Of a DNA stretch of 24,424 nucleotides, positions 13,802 to 21,568 are shown piece by piece. A program made the translations under genes and the position numbers. This DNA is from DATHGT01 sp035317605 (GTDB taxonomy: Bacteria > Methylomirabilota > Methylomirabilia > Rokubacteriales > CSP1-6). Under the pieces are notes generated by a model. The model ran no database searches and was not told where the DNA came from. It saw nothing but the letters and a program-made list of their open reading frames with translations. How positions within the stretch are numbered: the stretch's first letter is position 1; each line of letters starts with the position of its first letter. The DNA lies in the NCBI GenBank assembly GCA_035317605.1, contig DATHGT010000246.1:1-24424 (forward strand), read 5' to 3'.

Positions 13802-14530
13802 ATGGCGAGACCCGCGCGGCTCGGCGTGCTGGTTCCCGGCGGCAATCCGACGGTCGAGCCCGAGCTGTACCGGATGGCGCCGGCGTCGATCACCATCCAC
13901 TTCGCGCGGCTCAGGTCTCCGGCCGGCGAGCCCGGCGCGACCGACGGCCTGGAGAATCGCACCCTCGGCTATCTGGACGTGCTCCCAGACGCCGTGCGCG
14001 CGGTCGCCGAGGTCAAGCCCGATCTCATCGTGCTGTCGCACACGGCGGTGAGCTATCTGAACGGCTTCGCCAACGAAGGGGCGCTGATCGATCGAATGGC
14101 CGCCCTCGCGGGCACGCGCGCGGCCACGGCGGCCGGCTCCGTTCGCGAAGCGCTCATCCATCTCGGCGCGCGCCGGATCGCGGTCGCGATGCCGTACCCG
14201 GAAGCGATCGGTGTGGCCAGCCACGCCTACTGGACGGCCGCCGGCTTCGACGTCGTCGCCCGGCACCGGCTCGCCGACGTGACGAACATCTACGTCGAGA
14301 CCGAGGAACGCGCGCTCACGCTCGGCCGCGAGGCCGACGTGCCGTCGGCGGACGCGATCCTCATCAGCGGCACCGGCCTGCCGACGGTCGGCATCGTCGA
14401 GCGTCTCGAGCGAGATCTCGGTAAGCCCGTCGTCACCAGTCAGACCGCCACCCTGTGGTACGCGCTCCGCGCGCTCGGGATCAAGGATCCCGTCCGCGGC
14501 CACGGCCGCCTGCTCGCCAGCCCCGCGTGA
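13802..14530 (+). CDS. Asp/Glu racemase-fold protein (maleate isomerase/arylmalonate decarboxylase-like) without cysteines
   Basis: The 242-residue protein resembles maleate cis-trans isomerase and arylmalonate decarboxylase: LVPGGNPTVEPELYRMAP near the N-terminus (counterpart of the PSSNxxxE loop), LSHTAVSYLNG at 78-88, and the second half-site AILISGTGLPTVGIVE with LGKPVVTSQTATLWYALR. Enzymes of this fold use one or two catalytic cysteines, one in each half-site. Here the positions are occupied by Ser/His/Thr (79-81) and Gly190, and the whole protein has no cysteine. It therefore cannot use the standard thiolate chemistry. It could be a different lyase, a binding protein or an inactive paralogue. 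ATG 13802 follows a short gap after the MFS gene, so it may be in the same operon or use the nearby -10. The gene is convergent with the MetE-like gene, 13 bases away. Confidence 0.85.
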   Translation: MARPARLGVLVPGGNPTVEPELYRMAPASITIHFARLRSPAGEPGATDGLENRTLGYLDVLPDAVRAVAEVKPDLIVLSHTAVSYLNGFANEGALIDRMAALAGTRAATAAGSVREALIHLGARRIAVAMPYPEAIGVASHAYWTAAGFDVVARHRLADVTNIYVETEERALTLGREADVPSADAILISGTGLPTVGIVERLERDLGKPVVTSQTATLWYALRALGIKDPVRGHGRLLASPA

Positions 14531-14543
14531 TGTAGCGGCTGGC

Positions 14544-15686
14544 CTACCAGAACTCGCGGGAGGCGAGGCGGGCGCCCGCGGCGAGGCTCGCGAGCTTGGC
14601 CCAGGCGACGTCGGGGTCGACCGCGGCCTGGCCGACCCAGGTGCCGAAGCCGCAGTCCGTGCCGGCGATCACGTTCTCGCGGCCGACGAGACGCGCGTAG
14701 CGGCCGATGCGCTCGGCCACGAGCTCGGGATGCTCGATGAAGTTGGTCGTCGAATCGATCACGCCGGGGATGATCACCTTGCCGGCCGGAAGCTTCACGC
14801 GCTCGAACACGCGCCACTCGTGGGCGTGGCGGGGATTCGCCGCCTCGAACGAGATTCCGCTCGGCCGGGCCTCGAACACGAGGTCGAGGATGTCGGCGAG
14901 CGGGACGTCGTAGTGGTGCGGCCCCTCGTAGTTGCCCCAGCACAGGTGCATGCGCGCGCGGTCCGGCGGGACGTTCGCGAGCGCGTGATCGAGCGCGCGG
15001 ATGTGCAGCCGCGCCATCTCCCTGAACTCACGTAGACCGAGCGCGGCGTACTGGATGTGCCGGCCCATCGCGAGGTCGGGGCAATCGATCTGCAACACGA
15101 ACCCGGCGTTGGCCACGGTCTCGTACTCGGTCCGCATCGCCTCCGCGATCGCGAAGAGGTACGCTTCGTGGCTCGGATAGTGCTCGTTCTTGAAGAACAG
15201 CGAGATGACGCCGGGCGAGGCGGCCGTCATGAAGCCTTCGGTCACCTGGACCTGAGCGAGCGCGGCGGCGAGGTTCTCGGTGTCGACCTGCCCGGCGCGC
15301 GCGTCGCGCAACGAGATGGGCCCGGTGCACGCGGGCGTCTTGCGGCGCGCGCGGCCGGGGTCGCCGAACACGCGCTTGGCCATCCCCGGGAAGTCGACGA
15401 GGTCCTGATACAGGAGGGCCTGGCTCGCGCCCTCGAAGCCGGCGAGGCGGTCCTTGGGATAGGTCGCGTAGCTCGGCTTGCTGGCTTCGCCGTCGTCGAC
15501 CACGTCCACGCCGGCCTCGGCCTGCTTGCGCACGACCTCGGCGACCGCGGACCGGATGCGCGCTTCGAGGGCCGCGCGCTCGATGGGCAGGCCCTCTTCC
15601 TTGGCGAACATGATCCGGATGAGGTCGTCCGGCCGCGGAAGACTGCCGGTGTGGGTGGTGAGGAACCGCTCGGTGCTCTGTTTCAT
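14544..15686 (-). CDS. MetE C-terminal-like (cobalamin-independent methionine synthase II family) zinc protein
   Basis: The 380-residue single-domain protein is related to the catalytic half of MetE and to epoxyalkane:coenzyme M transferase. N-terminal LTTHTGSLPRPDDL is the usual opening of this family. The zinc site that activates a thiol is complete: H247 and C249 in MHLCWGNYEG, E281 in SFEAANPRHAHEW, and C345 in AGTDCGFGTW. D201 in LQIDCPDLAM also matches. Such stand-alone proteins move an alkyl group to or from a thiol. Methionine synthesis, coenzyme M chemistry or thioether cleavage are all possible, and sequence alone does not decide. ATG 15686 has GGGAGG five bases upstream. The gene is divergent from the Fe-S/NrfD gene, and a 19-base palindrome overlaps its predicted promoter, suggesting specific regulation rather than housekeeping. 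Confidence 0.88.
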   Translation of the reverse strand: MKQSTERFLTTHTGSLPRPDDLIRIMFAKEEGLPIERAALEARIRSAVAEVVRKQAEAGVDVVDDGEASKPSYATYPKDRLAGFEGASQALLYQDLVDFPGMAKRVFGDPGRARRKTPACTGPISLRDARAGQVDTENLAAALAQVQVTEGFMTAASPGVISLFFKNEHYPSHEAYLFAIAEAMRTEYETVANAGFVLQIDCPDLAMGRHIQYAALGLREFREMARLHIRALDHALANVPPDRARMHLCWGNYEGPHHYDVPLADILDLVFEARPSGISFEAANPRHAHEWRVFERVKLPAGKVIIPGVIDSTTNFIEHPELVAERIGRYARLVGRENVIAGTDCGFGTWVGQAAVDPDVAWAKLASLAAGARLASREFW

Positions 15687-15710
15687 GATGACCTCCCGCG
15701 AGGTCCGCCG

Positions 15711-15739
15711 AGCTTAGCGAACGCGGCGCGTTCGCGCAA
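15711..15739 (-). promoter_or_regulatory. Possible promoter of the MetE-like gene
   Basis: Reading on minus, TTGCGC (15739-15734), a 17-base spacer and TAAGCT (15716-15711) precede ATG 15686 by a suitable distance. The leader of about 18 bases contains GGGAGG. The spacer is almost entirely the palindrome at 15717-15735. Confidence 0.35.
15717..15735. promoter_or_regulatory. Perfect 19-base palindrome, candidate operator
   Basis: GCGAACGCG (15717-15725) and CGCGTTCGC (15727-15735) are exact inverted repeats around one central G. The site lies between the divergent MetE-like and Fe-S/NrfD genes and fills the -35/-10 spacer of the predicted minus-strand promoter. That is a typical position for a dimeric repressor. 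Hairpin formation in RNA is unlikely to matter because a one-base loop is too tight. Confidence 0.5.
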
Positions 15740-15764
15740 ACGAACCGGACGTCGACGGGTCGAG

Positions 15765-15770
15765 TAGAAT
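15765..15770 (+). promoter_or_regulatory. Possible -10 element (TAGAAT) of the molybdoenzyme operon
   Basis: TAGAAT lies 50 bases before the chosen start of the Fe-S/NrfD gene, with no good -35 at the usual distance. If used, transcription begins near 15777, which excludes GTG 15774 as a start and supports GTG 15810 or 15816. Confidence 0.3.
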
Positions 15771-15815
15771 CGCGTGGTCGCCGACCGTCGCGGTGGAGAC
15801 TGGGGGAACGTGAGC

Positions 15816-17327
15816 GTGCGCTACGGGTTCGTCATCGACCAGCGGAAGTGCATCGGTTGCCACGCGTGCACGGTGGCGTGCAAGGAAGAGAACCGGGTGC
15901 CGCTGGGCGCCTTCCGCACGTGGGTGAAGTACGTCGAGCGCGGCCACTATCCCGACACGCGCCGCTACTTCGCGGTCCTCCGCTGCAACCACTGCGACGA
16001 CGCCCCCTGCGTGACCATCTGCCCGACCGTCGCGCTCTACCGGCGCCCGGACGGCATCGTGGATTTCGACGGCGACCGCTGCATCGGCTGCAAGTCCTGC
16101 ATGCAGGGCTGTCCCTACGACGCGCTCTACATCGACCCCGACACCAACACCGCCGCGAAGTGCCACTACTGCGCCCATCGCGTGGAGGTCGGACTGGAGC
16201 CGGCGTGCGTGGTGGTGTGCCCCGAGCGCGCGATCATCGCCGGCGATCTGGACGATCCGAGCGCGCCGATCGCGCGCCTGGTGGCGACCGAGCAGGTGCA
16301 GGTGCGCAAGGCCGAGCAGGGCACGCGCCCCAAGGTCTTCTACGTCGGCGCCGATGCCGCCGCGCTCACGCCGTCGATGCAGGCATCGACCGAGAGCTAC
16401 GCGTTCGCCTCGCGCCCGCCGGACGAAGTCGATCTCGTCCGGATGGTCGCGTCCGTTCAGAACGGCGGCGACCTCAGCCGGCCGGTGTACGACGCGCCCC
16501 ATCAGCCACAGCCCTGGGGATGGAAAGTCGCCGCGTACCTGTGGACGAAGTCGATCGCCGCGGGCACGCTCATGATGGCCGCGTTCGGCGTGTTCGTCGG
16601 CGCGCCGCCGTCGAGCCTGCTGGTCGGCGTGGTGCCGCCGCTCGTGGCCCTCGTGTTTCTCGCGCTCACCACGGCCCTCCTGATCCTCGACCTCAAGCGC
16701 CCGGACCGCTTTCACTACATCCTGTTCAAGGGCAATCGCCGCTCGTGGCTCGTCAGGGGCGCGTGGATCTTGATCGCCTACGGTCTCGTCAGCGCCGCCT
16801 GGCTCGTGGCCGCTCTCACGGAGAACGCATCCCTGATGAGAGTGCTCGCGCTGCCCGCGGTGGTGCTCGCCGCCGGCGCCGCCGGCTATAGCGCGTTCCT
16901 GTTCGGCCAGGCCGAAGGTCGCGACTTCTGGCAGAGCCCGCTGCTGCTGCCCCACTTGCTCGTCGTCGCGCTCGTCGCCGGCGCCGCCTCGCTGCTGATC
17001 GTCGGCATCCCGGGCGGAGGCGATCCGCCGTCGCTGAAGTTGATGGTCTGGGCCCTGGCGGTCTGCCTGGTCCTCGAGGCGGGACTGCGGTTCGCCGAGT
17101 TCAGCGGATCCCACGCCAACGTCGACGCGACTCGCGCGGCGCGGCTCCTCACCCGCGGCGCGATGCGCCGCGAGTTCTGGTGGGGCGCGGTGGTCGCCGG
17201 CCTCGTGCTTCCGCTCGTATTGATCCCGACCCCCGCGCTGCCCCTCGCTCCCGTGCTCGCGCTGGCCGGTCTCTGGATCTACGAAGATCTTTGGATCAAA
17301 GCCGGACAGAGCATTCCCCTGAGCTGA
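15816..17327 (+). CDS. Fused four-cluster ferredoxin and NrfD-like membrane subunit
   Basis: A 503-residue fusion. The N-terminal 140 residues carry sixteen cysteines in four [4Fe-4S] motifs: C12/15/18/22, C57/60/65/69, C89/92/95/99 and C116/119/131/135, the order seen in PsrB/NrfC/DmsB-type electron-transfer subunits. From about residue 240 eight hydrophobic helices follow, the NrfD/PsrC quinone-binding membrane subunit. In most complexes these are two proteins. There is no Tat or Sec signal before the clusters, so the Fe-S domain should face the cytoplasm. It passes electrons between the quinone pool and the molybdenum subunit encoded next. GTG 15816 gives the family-like start MRYGFVIDQRKCIGCHAC with GGGGG nine bases upstream; GTG 15810 is close behind, and GTG 15774 is unlikely. 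The gap to the next gene is 13 bases. Confidence 0.9.
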   Translation: MRYGFVIDQRKCIGCHACTVACKEENRVPLGAFRTWVKYVERGHYPDTRRYFAVLRCNHCDDAPCVTICPTVALYRRPDGIVDFDGDRCIGCKSCMQGCPYDALYIDPDTNTAAKCHYCAHRVEVGLEPACVVVCPERAIIAGDLDDPSAPIARLVATEQVQVRKAEQGTRPKVFYVGADAAALTPSMQASTESYAFASRPPDEVDLVRMVASVQNGGDLSRPVYDAPHQPQPWGWKVAAYLWTKSIAAGTLMMAAFGVFVGAPPSSLLVGVVPPLVALVFLALTTALLILDLKRPDRFHYILFKGNRRSWLVRGAWILIAYGLVSAAWLVAALTENASLMRVLALPAVVLAAGAAGYSAFLFGQAEGRDFWQSPLLLPHLLVVALVAGAASLLIVGIPGGGDPPSLKLMVWALAVCLVLEAGLRFAEFSGSHANVDATRAARLLTRGAMRREFWWGAVVAGLVLPLVLIPTPALPLAPVLALAGLWIYEDLWIKAGQSIPLS

Positions 17328-17340
17328 AGAAAGGGATCCC

Positions 17341-20169
17341 ATGACGCCGCCGATCGCCGAGCCCCTGCACCCCTCCGCGCGCGAGCTGCCTCCCCCGACC
17401 GGCGGCCTCGCGAGCTATCCGCCGGTCGAGCGCTGGGACGACTGGGAGGAATACGACCCGACGGCGTGGCCTCGGCGCGTCAAGCGACGCTACGCGCTGA
17501 TCCCCACGATCTGCTTCAACTGCGAGGCGGCGTGCGGCTTGCTCGCCTACGTCGACCACGAGAGCGGCAAGATTCAGAAGTTCGAGGGCAACCCGTTGCA
17601 CCCGGGCAGCCGCGGCCGGAACTGCGCGAAGGGCCCGGCCACGCTGAACCAGGTCGAGGATCCCGAGCGCATCCGATATCCGCTGCGCCGCAAGGGCGAG
17701 CGCGGCGCCGGCGAATGGGAGCGGGTGAGCTGGGACGAGGCCCTCGACGACATCGCCGGGCGCATCCGCAAGGCCCTGGTCGAGGGACGCCAGAAGGAAG
17801 TGATGTATCACCTCGGCCGGCCCGGCCACGAGCTGATCTATCTGCAGCGCGTCTTTCACGCCTGGGGCATCGACGGCCACAACAGCCACACCAACGTGTG
17901 CTCGGCGGGCGCCCGCGCGGGCTATGCGTTCTGGATGGGCATGGATCGCCCGTCGCCCGATCACGCCAACGCCCGCTTCATGCTGCTGCTGTCCTCGCAC
18001 CTGGAAACGGGCCACTACTTCAACCCGCACGCCCAGCGCATCATGGAAGGCAAGATGCGCGGGGCCAAGGTGTGCGTGATCGACACCCGGCTGTCGAACA
18101 CCGCGTCGATGGCCGACTGGTGGCTCTCGCCGTGGCCGGGCACCGAGGCCGCGCTGCTGCTCGCCATCGCCAACGTCCTCGTGCGAGAGCGCCGCTACGA
18201 TCGCGAGTTCGTCCGTCGCTGGGTCAACTGGGCGGAGTACCTGCGCGACGAGCGGCCGGACCTCCCGCAGACCTTCGAGGGCTTCGAGCGCGCGCTCGAA
18301 GAGCTCTACGCCGAGTACACGCCGGAGTTCGCCGCCGCGGAGACGGGCATCGACACCGCGCGGATCGCCGAGATCGCCCGCGCGGTCGGCGATGCCCGGG
18401 GGGCCCTGGCCACCCACGTGTGGCGCAACACCGCGGCCGGCAATCTCGGCGGCTGGCAGGTCGCGCGCGCCCTCGAGCTGCTGGTCGTGCTCACCGGCTC
18501 GGTCGGCACCGTGGGCGGCACCGCCCCGAACGTCTACAACAAGGCGATCCCCGCGCCGCCGATGATGCCGCCGCCCGCGAAGATCTGGAACGAGCTACTC
18601 ATGCCGAAGGAGTATCCGCTGGCGTTCTTCGAGATGAGCTTCCTGCTGCCGCACTTCCTCAAGGAGGGGCGCGGCAAGCTCGCCATGTACTTCACCCGCG
18701 TCTACAACCCGGTGTGGACGAACCCCGACGGCATGTCGTGGATCGAGATGCTCACGGATGAAAGCAAAGTCGAACGGCACGCATGTCTGACTCCGACTTG
18801 GAGTGAGACGGCATGGTTCGCGGATTTCATATTGCCCATGGGTCACGCCTCCGAGCGCCACGATCTGATGTCACAGGAGACCCATGCCGCGCGCTGGATC
18901 GGCTTCCGCCAGCCGGTGCTGCGGGTGGCCCTCGAGCGCCAGGGCCGGACGTTCGACTCCACCTGGCAGGCCCACGAGGCCGCGGGCATCGGCCAGGTCT
19001 GGGAAGAGGACGAGTTCTGGATCGAGCTGTCCTGGCGCATCGATCCCGACGGCGCGCTCGGCATTCGAAAGTACTTCGAGTCGCCGTATCGGCCCGGTGA
19101 AAAGCTCCGCATCGAGGAGTTCTACCGGTGGATCTTCGAGAACAGCGTGCCCGGGTTGCCGGCCGCCGCCGAGACGGTCGGCCTGGCCCCGCTCGAGTAC
19201 ATGCGCAAGTACGGCGCGTTCCTGATCGAGGACAACGTCTACGAGTCGCACGAGAAGACGCTCTCGGCGACGGAGCTGGAGGGCACGGCCGTCGATCCGG
19301 CGACGGGGATCGTCACCCGCGGCGGCGCCGCCCTCGGCGTCGAGATCGATGGGGTCGCACGCACGGGCTTCCCCACGCCCTCGCGGCGACTGGAGTTCTT
19401 CTCCCCCACGCTCAGGGACTGGAAGTGGCCGGAGCAGGCCGTGCCGAGGTACATCCGCAGCCACATCCACTTCTCGAACGTCGACCGCGACCGCGGCGAG
19501 ATGGTCCTGCTGCCGACGTTCCGCTTGCCCACGCTGATCCACACGCGCTCCGGCAACGCGAAGTGGCTGGCCGAGATCTCGCACACGAACCCGGTGTGGA
19601 TCCATCCCGAGGACGCCGCGCGGCTCGGCGTGGTCACCGGCGATCTCCTGAAGATCGCCACGGCGATCGGCCACTTCGTCGACCGCGCGTGGGTCACCGA
19701 AGGCATGCGCCCGGGCATCCTCGCCTGCTCCCATCACATCGGCCGCTGGCGGCTCGACGAGAACACCGGCGGTGAGCGCTGGACGACCGCGCTCGTCGAT
19801 CTCATCCAGGAAGCGCCGGGCCAGTGGCGGATGCGCCAGCTCCACGGGGTCAGGCCGTTCGAGAGCGACGACCCCGATTCGCAGCGGATCTGGTGGGAAG
19901 AGGCCGGCGTCAACCAGAACCTCACCTTCCCGGTCCAGCCCGACCCGGTGAGCGGCCAGCACTGCTGGCACCAAAAAGTGACGGTCGCGAAGCCGGGGCC
20001 GGACGATCGGTACGGCGACGTGTTCGTGGACACCGCGAAGTCGTTCGCGGTCTACCGCCAGTGGCTGGCCCTGGCGCGCCCGGCCCCCGGCCCCGGCGGC
20101 CTGCGCCGCCCGCTCTGGCTCCCGCGCGCGTTCAAGCCCGACGCCTCGACGTATCGTCTGACGGAGTAA
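17341..20169 (+). CDS. Molybdopterin oxidoreductase catalytic subunit (PSR/PHS/sulfite-dehydrogenase-like), cytoplasmic
   Basis: The 942-residue catalytic subunit belongs to the complex iron-sulfur molybdoenzyme class. The N-terminal [4Fe-4S] site is C58, C61, C65 and C95 (CFNCEAAC, then NCAKG with the conserved Lys97). The probable Mo ligand is Cys187 in HTNVCSAGARAGY, placing it with Cys-ligated enzymes (polysulfide, thiosulfate or sulfite dehydrogenase types) rather than Ser/Asp types. The C-terminal cofactor-binding domain is seen in LIHTRSGNAKWLAE and WIHPEDAARLGV. The first 50 residues are polar with no hydrophobic core, so there is no Tat signal and the enzyme should stay in the cytoplasm, as reported for SoeABC. 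ATG 17341 has AAAGGGA five bases upstream. Codons around residues 473-500 are unusually A/T rich. The substrate is unresolved: sulfite, polysulfide, arsenic species or another oxyanion remain open. Confidence 0.88.
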   Translation: MTPPIAEPLHPSARELPPPTGGLASYPPVERWDDWEEYDPTAWPRRVKRRYALIPTICFNCEAACGLLAYVDHESGKIQKFEGNPLHPGSRGRNCAKGPATLNQVEDPERIRYPLRRKGERGAGEWERVSWDEALDDIAGRIRKALVEGRQKEVMYHLGRPGHELIYLQRVFHAWGIDGHNSHTNVCSAGARAGYAFWMGMDRPSPDHANARFMLLLSSHLETGHYFNPHAQRIMEGKMRGAKVCVIDTRLSNTASMADWWLSPWPGTEAALLLAIANVLVRERRYDREFVRRWVNWAEYLRDERPDLPQTFEGFERALEELYAEYTPEFAAAETGIDTARIAEIARAVGDARGALATHVWRNTAAGNLGGWQVARALELLVVLTGSVGTVGGTAPNVYNKAIPAPPMMPPPAKIWNELLMPKEYPLAFFEMSFLLPHFLKEGRGKLAMYFTRVYNPVWTNPDGMSWIEMLTDESKVERHACLTPTWSETAWFADFILPMGHASERHDLMSQETHAARWIGFRQPVLRVALERQGRTFDSTWQAHEAAGIGQVWEEDEFWIELSWRIDPDGALGIRKYFESPYRPGEKLRIEEFYRWIFENSVPGLPAAAETVGLAPLEYMRKYGAFLIEDNVYESHEKTLSATELEGTAVDPATGIVTRGGAALGVEIDGVARTGFPTPSRRLEFFSPTLRDWKWPEQAVPRYIRSHIHFSNVDRDRGEMVLLPTFRLPTLIHTRSGNAKWLAEISHTNPVWIHPEDAARLGVVTGDLLKIATAIGHFVDRAWVTEGMRPGILACSHHIGRWRLDENTGGERWTTALVDLIQEAPGQWRMRQLHGVRPFESDDPDSQRIWWEEAGVNQNLTFPVQPDPVSGQHCWHQKVTVAKPGPDDRYGDVFVDTAKSFAVYRQWLALARPAPGPGGLRRPLWLPRAFKPDASTYRLTE

Positions 20170-20297
20170 GCACACCGCCGGCGAGAATAAGCGCACCACG
20201 AGGCGCGAGAATTTCCAACGCGTTTTCGCTTTGGGCCGTCGTCGAATGTGATATCTGTCGTGCCTGCGCACCACACGCTGCACATCGGGAGACGCGA

Positions 20298-21179
20298 ATG
20301 ATGACCTCGCCTCGACTCGTGCTGACCCGCGGACTGATGCTCGTCGCTCTGGTGGCGGTCTTCGCCGGCTGCGGAGCCGCCCTGCCCACCGGGCGCTTCG
20401 ACGCGCTGGCCGCGGCGAGCAAGGGCGTCGAGAACAAGACCCGCGAGACCGACGCCGACATCGTGAAGCTCACGCGACGGTTCATGATCTTCACGGCGCA
20501 GGCGCCGTACAAGGACACCAGCTTCAAGCCGGAGATCGACGGCATGGACTTCGACTTCGGCCCGCGTCTGGCGCCTCGACTGGCCGCGCTCGACGTGCTC
20601 GCCTCGTACACCCAGGCCCTGGCCGCCTTCGCCCGCAAGGACTATCAGGGCGATCTCGACCAGGCGACCCAGTCGCTCGGCGGGAGCGTCACGCACCTCG
20701 CCGGTCACCCGACCGTCTCGGAGGACGCCAAGAAAAGTGCCGGCGTCTTGGCTACGGTCGTCAACGAGCTCGGCCGCGCCTACATCGAGCGTATGCGTCG
20801 GGCCGAGCTCAAGAAGGCCATGAGCAAGGCGCAGCCCGGCATCGAGGGCATCGTGAAGTTCGTGACGGCGATCAACCGCGACGGCGCGCTGGCGGTCGAG
20901 ACCATGCGCAAGGGCATCATCACGAAGGCCAACGCGCTCAAGCCGAGCGACGGGATGGCCAAGCTTCAGCTGAACGAGGCCGTGGAGGCCGTCATCGTCG
21001 ACACGACGATCATCCTGGCCGAGCTGACGCAAGAGAGCGCGGCGGTCGAGGCGATCGGGCCCGCTCACGCCGAGGTCCGCGACTCCCTCGACAAGGATGA
21101 CCGGACCTCGCTGGAGAAGCTGAAGGCCCTCGTGGCCGAGGTCAAGCGGCTCCAGGGGGCGCTTTCGTCACTGAAATGA
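20298..21179 (+). CDS. Helical lipoprotein of unknown function
   Basis: The 293-residue protein starts at ATG 20298 (or the adjacent ATG 20301), with GGGAG six bases upstream. The lipoprotein signal is clear: basic N-terminus (SPRLVLTRG), hydrophobic core LMLVALVAV and lipobox FAGC with C25 as the acylated residue. The mature part is almost entirely helical with few aromatics. It contains repeated Ala/Leu/Lys heptad-like stretches (ALDVLASYTQALAAFARKD, TSLEKLKALVAEVKRL), suggesting a coiled-coil or helical bundle attached to a membrane. No Asp follows the Cys, so outer-membrane sorting is possible if the organism is diderm. A small helical gene follows after 30 bases and probably shares the transcript. 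The frame is open further upstream, but that part overlaps the molybdoenzyme gene and is a shadow. I do not recognise a named family. Confidence 0.83.
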   Translation: MMTSPRLVLTRGLMLVALVAVFAGCGAALPTGRFDALAAASKGVENKTRETDADIVKLTRRFMIFTAQAPYKDTSFKPEIDGMDFDFGPRLAPRLAALDVLASYTQALAAFARKDYQGDLDQATQSLGGSVTHLAGHPTVSEDAKKSAGVLATVVNELGRAYIERMRRAELKKAMSKAQPGIEGIVKFVTAINRDGALAVETMRKGIITKANALKPSDGMAKLQLNEAVEAVIVDTTIILAELTQESAAVEAIGPAHAEVRDSLDKDDRTSLEKLKALVAEVKRLQGALSSLK

Positions 21180-21209
21180 TGACCGGATGGTCGACAGAAG
21201 GGGGTTGCC

Positions 21210-21530
21210 ATGAGTGACCACGCGCTGGCGGAGGGCCTGGCAGGACTGGCATCACGCGTCGACAGCCTCTCCCAACTCGCCGAGGGTTCTGACAAGGAAG
21301 CACTCCAGGCGGATGCCGAGCGGCTCACGAAGCTGCTGCTCGTCGCGATCGCCCGGAACATGGATGCCACCAACGCGCAATACCAGGACGCGGTGAACCA
21401 GGTCGCGGCGGCCACCGGCGCCATCGTCGCGACGGACAAGAAGATCCAGAAAGTGGCGGACACCATCGCCATGGTGGCCAAGGCCCTCGACGTGGCCGAG
21501 AAGGTCCTGAAGAAGGCCGCCGGCGTCTGA
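21210..21530 (+). CDS. Small helical protein paired with the lipoprotein
   Basis: The protein has 106 residues from ATG 21210, preceded by AAGGGGG with six bases spacing. It has no signal peptide, no transmembrane span and no cysteine. Three amphipathic helices are predicted by eye: ALAEGLAGLASRVDSLSQLA, then ALQADAERLTKLLLVAIARN, then a long Ala/Lys/Val segment ending in VAEKVLKKAAGV. Composition and position suggest a cytosolic or peripheral partner of the upstream lipoprotein, or a coiled-coil regulator. No function can be assigned. Codon use is like the neighbours, so it looks native rather than acquired. Confidence 0.72.
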   Translation: MSDHALAEGLAGLASRVDSLSQLAEGSDKEALQADAERLTKLLLVAIARNMDATNAQYQDAVNQVAAATGAIVATDKKIQKVADTIAMVAKALDVAEKVLKKAAGV

Positions 21531-21544
21531 CGTCCCGCAGCGGG

Positions 21545-21550
21545 TATGAT
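21545..21550 (+). promoter_or_regulatory. Possible -10 element (TATGAT) of the acyl-CoA ligase gene
   Basis: TATGAT matches the -10 consensus in five of six bases and lies 18 bases before ATG 21569. The short leader would carry GGGGGGACGGAG as ribosome site. No clear -35 is present at 16-18 bases upstream. Confidence 0.35.
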
Positions 21551-21568
21551 TTCCGCGGGGGGACGGAG

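Noticed and set aside
12542..14503. 653-codon open frame on minus
   Set aside because: It is antisense to the MFS and racemase-fold genes, both of which have clear family motifs. The composition is the charged, low-complexity type of a shadow frame.
20176..20183. CGCCGGCG palindrome after the molybdoenzyme gene, considered as a terminator
   Set aside because: It has no loop and no T-run, so it cannot form a useful RNA hairpin. The 128-base gap shows no other structure I can support beyond the ribosome site of the lipoprotein gene.
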